Shown here one piece after another: positions 57,143-64,000 of a stretch of DNA of 64,000 nt; the stretch's first letter is position 1, and each line of letters begins with the position of its first letter. The notes under the pieces were generated by a model that saw nothing but the letters and a program-made list of their open reading frames with translations, had not been told where the DNA came from and did not search any database. The position numbers and the translations under genes were made by a program. Origin of the DNA: Rattus norvegicus (lineage: Eukaryota; Chordata; Mammalia; Rodentia; Muridae); assembly GCF_036323735.1 (NCBI RefSeq), contig NC_086021.1, positions 126,978,476 through 127,042,475 on the forward strand, in the 5' to 3' direction.

Positions 57143-57283
57143 GGGCTGGAGAGATGGCTCAGCGGTTAAGAGCACCTGACTGCTCTTCCAGAGGTCATGA
57201 GTTCAATTCCCAGCAACCACATGGTGGCTCACAACCATCTATAATAAATAAATAAATCTTAAAAAAAAAAAAGAAAGAAAGCC
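57143..57283 (+). repeat. B2 SINE, internally deleted, with TSD
   Basis: The body jumps from CACAACCATCT directly to ATAATAAATAAATAAATCTT, omitting the 'gatctgatgccctcttctggtg' section. Flanked by AAAGCCAATCTG on both sides. Confidence 0.92.
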
Positions 57284-57304
57284 AATCTGCTCTATATAGA
57301 GAGA

Positions 57305-57487
57305 ATATACATGAGTCTTTTTGCCTGTGTGTATGTATACCATATGTATGCCTGGTGCCCATGGAAGTCAGAAGAGGGTGTTGGAACCACAGAAGGCTAT
57401 GAGAGGTCATATGGGTGCCAAGAACTGAACCTGGCTCCCCTGGAATAGCAGCCAGTGTTCTTAACCACTGAAGCATCTCTCCAGGTC
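57305..57487 (-). repeat. B3 SINE
   Basis: CCATGGAAGTCAGAAGAGGG to CTGAAGCATCTCTCCAGGTCC. Confidence 0.88.
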
Positions 57488-58062
57488 CTGCTGTGGTTTT
57501 TGTTGGCTAGTTGGTTAGTTGTAGTATGATGGAGTCTCTTTGTCAGCCAGCATAGCCTTGAATTCCCAGTTCTACTCCAGCATTTTAATTACTGCTATTA
57601 TAAGCATATGTCCACATGCTCAGTTTTGAGTACTAAGAATATTTGTATTTTAATTAGTAATTTGTTTTCCTTTTTGTAACAGGGGTGAAACACAGGGTTT
57701 CATAAAATGTTGGACAGATAGATATACAGCTTTGTGTGTGCTTTCTTTTTAGTTTGAAGATGTATTTATCTTATTTTTAATTATCTTTTTTTGAAACATG
57801 GTCTCACTCTGTACCCCAAACTGTCCTGAGACCATGGTCTCTACCTCAACACCTCTCAGATTGCTGGATTACATATATGCAGTCGATCTATACCCGTTTG
57901 TTTGAGATTTTGTTGTTGTTATATATTTGAGATGGGATTTTACTTCTTAATTATGGTTGCAACTTTATATTAATCAGGGTGGTCCTGAACTCACAGAGAC
58001 TGACCCATATCTGTGAGCCTCTGCCTTTGTCTCCCAAGTGCTGGAATAAAAAGCGTGTTATG

Positions 58063-58257
58063 GGGCTGGAGAGATGGCTCAGCGGTTAAGAGCACCCGAC
58101 TGCTCTTCCAGAGGTCATGAGTTCAATTCCCAGCAACCACATGGTGGCTCACAACCATCTGTAAAGAGATTTGATGCCCCCTTCTGGTGTATCTGAAGAC
58201 AGCTACAGTGTACTTATATATATATAATAAATAAAATAAATCTTTAAAAAAAAAAAA
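58063..58257 (+). repeat. B2 SINE with TSD
   Basis: Near-consensus B2, flanked by AAAAAGCGTGTTATG on both sides. Confidence 0.94.
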
Positions 58258-58621
58258 AAAAGCGTGTTATGCCACTTTTCCCTTCCCCACCTGTACTTTC
58301 CTAAGTGACAAATACCTGTCAGCACAAAGTTTCATAGCCATTATATTATTTTCCTAGGCATTATATAATTATCTGTACCCCGTGGTGCTAGGGTCCAAAC
58401 CTAGGCTTGCACATGCTAGTACACACTGAGATACATCTCCATCAAACTGCATGGTTTAGAACAAATTTGCTGTCTCGATGTTCTAAAGGTTGCTTCCCAA
58501 AATGGAGGCAGAGTTAGGGTCATCCTCAATCATTTCCCAGGCCTCTGATGGACGTTGACTTGTGGCAACATAACTAGTGTTCACATTGATTTCTGTGTCT
58601 GTTCTCCACCTCATACTCTTT

Positions 58622-58631
58622 TTTTTTTTGT

Positions 58632-58664
<33 letters not shown>

Positions 58665-58737
58665 CTTTTCTTTTTTTCAGAGCTGGGGACCGAACCCAGG
58701 GCCTTGCGCTTGCCGAGCAAGCTAAATCCCCAACCGC
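58622..58737 (-). repeat. ID SINE with internal deletion and TSD
   Basis: CTTGCCGAGCAAGCTAAATCC shows the A-box region joined after loss of about 15 bases (the 'gctctaccactgag' part). The tail is (GTTTT)n. Flanked by CACCTCATACTCTT. Confidence 0.93.
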
Positions 58738-59079
58738 CCACCTCATACTCTTGTGTGTGTGTCTGTGTCTGTTTTTGTTATTTTTGCTATGTGTTCTCAA
58801 TATGTTTTCTAGAGAGCTTTTTATCAACTACATTTATTTCTTTGTGTGTGTGTGTGTTGTGTGTGTGTATGTGTGTCTTTATGTACTCACCCACACATAT
58901 AGAGAGAGGAAGAGGCTTCTCCAGTTGTAGGATTATATAGACTTATGCCAAAAAAAATTTTTTTGGTTCATCTCATGTTTATGAATTTTTCCCTACGTGT
59001 GTGTGCCATGTGTTATGATCTGCCATGTGTATCAATGTTGGGAACTGAATTAGGGTCCTCTGACAGCATAAGTGTTCTT

Positions 59080-59178
59080 TTTTTTTTTTCTTTTTCTTTT
59101 TTTCGGAGCTGGGGACTGAACCCAGGGCCTTGCCCTTGCTAGGCAAGTGCTCTACCGCTGAGCTAAATCCCCAACCCC
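59080..59178 (-). repeat. ID SINE with TSD
   Basis: Flanked by AGCATAAGTGTTCTT (59065-59079, 59179-59193). Confidence 0.95.
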
Positions 59179-59291
59179 AGCATAAGTGTTCTTAACTGCT
59201 GAGCCATCCCCACAAAATTTCTTTTTGAAGGATAGAAAAGATGTCATTTGTTTGTTTGTGTTAGTCTTCGACATAATTCATCCTGCTTTTC

Positions 59292-59330
59292 TTTTTTTTT
59301 TGGTTCTTTTTTTCGGAGCTGGGGACCGAA
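59292..59330 (-). repeat. Severely 5'-truncated ID insertion
   Basis: Only the last ~17 bases of an ID (CGGAGCTGGGGACCGAA, reverse) and its A-rich tail, flanked by an exact 14-base TSD, TCATCCTGCTTTTC (59278-59291, 59331-59344). Confidence 0.92.
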
Positions 59331-59420
59331 TCATCCTGCTTTTCAATGCTGTAATTCTTATGCTCCAGCCTCAGTACTACAGGCTGCAAGTGAGCACATG
59401 CTAAAGTATTTGTGTGCACA

Positions 59421-59445
59421 TGTGTGTGTGTGTATTAAATACTGA

Positions 59446-59481
<36 letters not shown>

Positions 59482-59599
59482 AATACTGATCGTGTGTGTG
59501 TGTGTGTGTATTAAATATTGATCGTGTGTGTATTAAATACTGATCGTGTGTGTGTGTGTGTGTGTGTGCGTGCGTGTGTGTGTGTGAATACTGATTTCA
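59421..59599 (+). repeat. Compound minisatellite TTAAATAYTGATCG + (TG)n
   Basis: TTAAATACTGATCG copies start near 59435, 59479, 59511 and 59533, with a partial copy at 59586, separated by TG runs of decreasing then increasing length. Confidence 0.9.
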
Positions 59600-62182
59600 C
59601 AAGTAAGTTTATGTAAGAGTGCCTGTGTTGGTCTTCCTATCTTCCATTTGATTTGTCTTTCCAGGAATTTCTACGTGGACTGCTCAGTGAGGCATCCTGA
59701 TTCTTCATCCAGTTCCTTCCCCCAGTGAGATGCGGATGTCTTTTGACAGATTACCTCCATGGTGTAGGATGCTTTTCTTTTACTTCTTGTCAGACTCAAC
59801 ACAGAAAAGCCCTGAGGATGCAGCTGTCCTGTTGACTTCAGGAAGAAAAGAAACAACTGACTTGGGTCTTCTGTAGTTTTTTAATTAGAAAGACACTGTT
59901 TGCAAGTAGAAGGAAGATGTTGAATTTGAAACAAGTGCTTAGGTTGTGTGGTGTGAATTGTTTTCTTTTTAAAAGATCCAAACAAGAAGACTGAACAAAT
60001 ACCAATGAGGGTGACTTCAGGGTTTTTTTTTTTTTTTTTAAGTCTTCCATTTTTAACACTATTATAAGCACAGTTGACACTGCAGTAGTAAATTCCAAAT
60101 TTTAATATAATTTGAGGTGAAAGAAATGTTATCTAAATTCTGGCTCGCTCTTTGACAGACTTCCTGGACAAAATCAAGAAACGATAAAAGCAGAAAGGCA
60201 TGACACCAGGTTTGGTTTCGTGTGGGAGTGAAACTGTTAGAGTTTTATGTGTATAAATCCACATTTTTAAACAAGCTTTTTCTCTTGAAGAAGAAACCTG
60301 TTGTTTATTAGAAGGCTTTGATAATCTTACGTGTTTGGGTTTTGTCTGTTTTCCTTTGCTTTTTCAATCCTTCTCAGGAAGAACCAGCCGGGCCTGTGGC
60401 TAGTTCAGAGTGGGAAGAAAACGTAGGATGGGGTGATGCTCACCTTGTTCTGCCAGGGCTTGGGAGGCCAAGACAGGAAGATCAGATGTTCAGGACCAGC
60501 CTGGACATCATGAGACTCAAAACCAGCAAGAAAACAGCAGAGCCCAGTAACACCCTCTTTTATATTCCTTTTGTGGAATCCCATGTAGCATGTGAGACTT
60601 TGGTTTTCCATGTGGCTATGACAGGAAGGGAAGTGGCATATGTGGTCTTTCGGTTAAGGTGATATTGCGGGCCCTGTTATGTAACTTGCCTTCACCTTTG
60701 GACTTACAGGAATGAAGGAAAAACTAAGGCTTGGCATATAAATCCTTTTCTCTAAGAAAAGCAAAGTTGTCTAATGTAGCATCGTCAGACTTTTCAACAT
60801 TTTTACATTATATAGTTGCATTTTTTATAAAAGTATGAATAATTTTCTTCAACCCAAGATGGGTACTTGGACAGATTTTTTTTTTTTTTTAGGTGATAAT
60901 GTAATGTTATATTGAAATTCTGGGACTCAGGTAACTTTTCCCAGTTTGAATTGAGCTATCTTACCAGAGAATGGACCTCAGAAGCAATGGTCCCAGTCCT
61001 GAGGTTGGTTCGCTATCATCTCAGAAGAGATTTGGGATCTGAACAAAACTTCAAGTAAGAGAAGCAGATCCAATAAGTGTGGATATAGTTGCTAGTCACT
61101 GTAGATGTAAAGGAGATTGTGGGGTGGGGGTGGGGATAACTGGAGAAAACTAGTTCCAATAAGATATAAAACATTCTTTTCTTCCTTAATAGTTACGTTA
61201 TAAGGAACTATTGTGGAAACATCTCCTTGCTTCCCAGTTAATGGAAGTCCATTATATGGGATGCCAGGCGTTTACATGAGAGGGTCCCAGTGTTTGCAAC
61301 GGCTGCCAGCACAGAAGGAGCTTTAGCTTGGTAGATGAGTTAGGAACAGATGCTGTGGGAGCTGATTCTGGAACAGTTTCTAGGTGCTTCAGTGCTGTGA
61401 ATTTGAGTCATAGAAACAATCAAAGTTAGGAAATGTTGAACATTCTTGGTTAGTCAGATTGGACAACATATTTGAATTTATACTAAAAGCTTTTTCATAA
61501 ATATTTATTATAAATAACCTATTAATGAGAGCAAATAACGATAAAACACTAGAGAAATAACAAGTTAAAGGTAACCTAAATTGCTGGGCTTGATCGCCCA
61601 CACTTGTAACCACAGTGTTGTGGAGATTGAGGCAGGAGGACTGGCCACAAAGATCAAGGCCAGCCTCAAAATGAAACAAGAATATAACCCCCATTTTTCA
61701 AGTGCCCCAACCACTTACATTTTTATTTAGAAGACAAAGCCAGCTGGTGATTGAGAGCCACTCTTAGATGCCCGCCCCAGCTGTCTGTCCTTCACCTTGC
61801 CCTCGGGCAGGCACTGCCTAACCAGGGAAGTGTCACCCATTTGCTCCACACCTTGAAGTGAGTGTACTTTGTCAAAGATGCTCCTGCATCCTGCATTGTC
61901 AACACCAAATGGTGTTCACAGCACGAGTGGATTCCAGCCCTAGTTGCCTGGTATGTGGCACATTTCCATTTATAGTTTTACATGGGTTTTCTTAAAAGCA
62001 GCAAAATTACCATGTTAGAACTGTGCCTCCATCTATAGCCGTGCCTCCTTCCTTCTCCATGTAAACTGGCAGTTTTTCTTTTGAAGTTACTAAACAAAAA
62101 CGGGATATGTGCAATATAAATATATATATATATATAATGTATATTTTAATACTTGTGGACAAGTGTTACAAGTTGTTTAAGA

Positions 62183-62207
62183 ACAACAAAATCACCAATG
62201 TCTTCCA
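62183..62207 (+). promoter_or_regulatory. miR-7 target site, near-complete pairing (decay trigger type)
   Basis: ACAACAAAATCAC (62183-62195), then CAAT, then GTCTTCCA (62200-62207). This is complementary to the whole of miR-7 except for a small internal loop (four target bases against two in the miRNA). Full 3' pairing plus a full seed separated by a central loop is the configuration known to trigger miR-7 degradation in Cyrano. Confidence 0.93.
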
Positions 62208-62896
62208 TTTTGAGATGTGTATAGTTTTGTAATCAGTAGTGCTTGGTAGCATATTGTAGTGTCATGTTAGGGGTTAGTGCATGAATTTAGTATAATTTTA
62301 AACTACGAGATGAAATATTGATAATAACCAGTAGTGTAAAAAGTGTGGAAAATCCTAGACCTTTTTGTGTATGAATCTATGGTAGCCTCCCTGGGGATAG
62401 GAGATAAAGACCAAAACAACTAATGTCTGAACAGAAATGTGGGTTCACACTGAGAAACATTGTGCTTGGGGGAATGTTAAGCCTCTAACAGGTCGCTAGA
62501 AATAGTTGCCTTTGTAGCTCTTCAGTCCTCAGAGCAAGGCCATGGTTCATGGTTGTCTTGCTGTCTCAGTTTGAAGCTAGCTTGTTCTTGTATTGACTTT
62601 GCATTGTATGTCTTGGGTTTATTTTTCCTATTTTGTGTCTAGAAAATTTCTGTTTGCATGTCTGAGATGCTATGCCGATTGCTTTGGAATGTTTACTCTG
62701 TGGCCATTTCCTTTCCTGATTGCAGCATGTGTGCTGATTGCAGAACCTTGTCAGCAATTTGGAGTATTCTGTGCTTTGACCAGTTCCACATCTGACTTGG
62801 GTGTTGAGTCCAGTCTTTCTCATAACTGATAGCTCAGTGGGGCCCATGTAGGTTGACAAGAAGTATGTTGGCCTCTCCTTTTGCTTTGTTCTGAAA

Positions 62897-62902
62897 AATA
62901 AA
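62897..62902 (+). terminator. Oip5-as1: Oip5-as1 poly(A) signal
   Basis: AATAAA about 690 bases after the miR-7 site, followed by TTTTCTGT. Repeat-derived and TTTG-rich DNA begins soon after, which supports an end near 62920. Confidence 0.65.
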
Positions 62903-62971
62903 GTTTTCTGTAAAATGGAATTTCTACCTCTAAAAGCTGCCTAGGAAATGTGGGAGTAACCATTCTCTGGA

Positions 62972-63099
62972 GAGTTGTGGGTTGATTGGTTTGGGTTTTT
63001 TGTTTGTTTGTTTGTTTGTTTTTTAATTTGTTTGTTCCTGAGTTGTGGGTTGATTGGTTTGGGTTTTTTGTTTGTTTGTTTATTTTTTAATTTGTTCCT
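62972..63099 (+). repeat. 68-base tandem duplication with (TTTG)n
   Basis: GAGTTGTGGGTTGATTGG starts at 62972 and again at 63040. The copies differ only in the number of TTTG units and one base. Confidence 0.93.
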
Positions 63100-63275
63100 T
63101 TTTATAATTTTTAGAAATAGAAGTCCTGCTGGGTATGGTGGTGGATGCCAGTAAACTCCCAGCATTTGGGAAGTGGAGGCAGGAAGATCCAGAGTTCAAG
63201 GCCATCCTCTGCTCCACAGTGAGTTGGAGGTCAGCCTGGGATACATGAGGAAAAGAGAAAGAGAAGCATGTGCAG

Positions 63276-63375
63276 GGTTTATTAGCGTGTATTACATTAG
63301 TATGATAGTATTGGATATCCAGGGAGGTTTATTAGCGTGTATTACATTAGTATGATAGTATTGGATATCCAGGGA
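63276..63375 (+). repeat. Exact 50-base tandem duplication
   Basis: Units 63276-63325 and 63326-63375 (GGTTTATTAGCGTGTATTAC...) are identical over all 50 bases. Confidence 0.97.
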
Positions 63376-63935
63376 CCCAGGAATAGACCCTCATAGGATA
63401 GTAATCACTCTTCACTCAAGTAGGTGTTAGTGCCTAGGAGAATCTGCTTCTAAGAAGATTTAAGAAACAAAGAGGAAAACTTGAAAATGTAATGCATATA
63501 AAGTAGCACAGTGTACAGGAAAGGACATTCCTGCTGCAGAAAACAAAAGCCATAATGAACTAATAATATGGTTAAGAGGTGGAATTTTGTAGCAATAATA
63601 GTTCCGTATATATGGTGAATTGTGCTCACAAAGCTGTGTGGTTGAGTGGTTGGTTACTGGTTGGGTTTGTGGGGCCCTACAGTTCTATAGAGCTTTGCAA
63701 AAGGAAAAACACATCCTAATTAAAAGGCATTTAAACTATGAATGTATGTGAATATATCTGTGAAAAAAGTATCAACTTTCATATATGTGTTAAAGATCCT
63801 ATTTTGTTTCTCCAGAGTTTACAGCTGTTGAAATCTTTCTAGTGCTTAATCTGGAATCCCAGTGAAGCCAACCTGTAGGGGTCTTGCTTAAATTGTTTGT
63901 ATTGATAGTCATTTACTATATAGAATGTTCTATGC

Positions 63936-63961
63936 TTTATTCAAATAATATAACCTTTATT
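63936..63961 (-). terminator. Two minus-strand poly(A) signals, possible Oip5 3' end
   Basis: On the minus strand AATAAA occurs twice (63936-63941 and 63956-63961). In human, OIP5 converges on OIP5-AS1, so these could terminate Oip5 coming from the right. No Oip5 coding sequence is in the window, so this is speculative. Confidence 0.3.
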
Positions 63962-64000
63962 CATTGGGTTTCTGGCTACTGTTTCAAAAGGAAAAGTTTG

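Larger units (their letters stand above)
55795..59664 (+). other. Oip5-as1: Oip5-as1 intron 2
   Basis: 3.9 kb dense in young SINEs: B2 at 56020 (+), 57143 (+) and 58063 (+), B3 at 57305 (-), ID at 58622 (-) and 59080 (-), a truncated ID at 59292, and a minisatellite at 59421. No exon evidence. Confidence 0.75.
53640..62920 (+). ncRNA. Oip5-as1: Oip5-as1 (Cyrano) lncRNA, inferred 3-exon gene
   Basis: Cyrano is a conserved vertebrate lncRNA that destroys miR-7 through an extensively paired site (target-directed microRNA degradation; established knowledge). In human it lies downstream of CHP1 on the same strand, the place and strand seen here. Model: exon 1 about 53640-53750 (donor GTGAGT), exon 2 55712-55794 (acceptor TTCATTTTAG, donor GTAAGT), exon 3 59665 to about 62920 (acceptor TTTGTCTTTCCAG, AATAAA at 62897). 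The decisive evidence is the miR-7 site at 62183-62207. No long conserved reading frame is present. The transcript start is approximate and longer 3' isoforms are possible. Confidence 0.88.
59665..62920 (+). ncRNA. Oip5-as1: Oip5-as1 long terminal exon
   Basis: Starts after a strong acceptor (TGTCTTTCCAG). About 3.25 kb, low in repeats except two B1 copies in sense orientation (about 60410-60535 and 61583-61680). Contains the miR-7 site, an AT-rich stretch (62117-62150) just before it, and ends at the AATAAA at 62897-62902. Confidence 0.8.
62921..64000. other. Downstream of Oip5-as1
   Basis: Contains two local tandem duplications, a B1 (+, 63125-63250) and about 600 bases of AT-rich unique DNA with minus-strand poly(A) signals. 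No coding exon was recognised. Confidence 0.7.

Noticed and set aside
60318..60662. 114-codon frame inside the Oip5-as1 terminal exon
   Set aside because: It crosses a sense B1 copy and shows no recognisable domain, so it does not argue that the lncRNA is coding.
63276..63375. CRISPR-like or phage attachment repeats
   Set aside because: It is a simple two-copy head-to-tail duplication without spacers, in mammalian DNA.
1..64000. A novel multi-gene system or horizontally acquired cluster
   Set aside because: All coding exons seen belong to Exd1 and Chp1. The remainder is lncRNA, SINEs, LINE/DNA-transposon remnants and simple repeats typical of rat.

Overview
This window is nuclear DNA of a rodent, almost certainly rat (Rattus). 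Coding sequence is sparse and split into short exons with GT/AG splice sites. The dominant repeats are rodent B1, B2/B3 and tRNA-Ala/BC1-derived ID SINEs. At least seventeen ID copies are present, many near-identical with intact target-site duplications (TSDs), a density typical of rat. Nothing bacterial, plasmid, phage or CRISPR-like is present.

Layout. (1) 1 to about 10.4 kb, minus strand: four 5' coding exons of Exd1 (start codon at 5888, reading toward position 1 and leaving the window). They encode the N-terminal Sm-like part of this piRNA-pathway protein. (2) About 10.4-11.5 kb: a GC-rich island that looks like a divergent promoter for Exd1 (left) and Chp1 (right). (3) 11,485-44,806, plus strand: the complete seven-exon coding sequence of Chp1 (calcineurin B homologous protein 1, 195 codons). 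Its exons sum to exactly 588 bases, every junction keeps frame, and a 3' UTR of about 1.8 kb follows. (4) About 46.6-53.5 kb: intergenic DNA, repeat-rich then nearly single-copy. (5) 53.5-62.9 kb, plus strand: a CpG-type promoter and three inferred exons of the lncRNA Oip5-as1 (Cyrano). The last exon carries the hallmark near-full-length miR-7 target site (62,183-62,207). (6) 62.9-64.0 kb: downstream DNA with two fresh local tandem duplications and minus-strand poly(A) signals that could belong to the convergent gene Oip5.

The order Exd1 (minus), Chp1 (plus), Oip5-as1 (plus) is the arrangement known from human 15q15 and its rodent syntenic regions. The genes are neighbours without a shared pathway. 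CHP1 is a myristoylated EF-hand partner of Na+/H+ exchangers, EXD1 is a germline piRNA factor, and Cyrano is an RNA that triggers miR-7 decay. I found no previously undescribed system. The best items for a second look are the miR-7 site, the duplicated CCAAT-containing unit in the divergent promoter, an inverted SINE pair in Chp1 intron 1, a CTTC microsatellite beside a Chp1 splice donor, and several unusual SINE remnants and tandem duplications.
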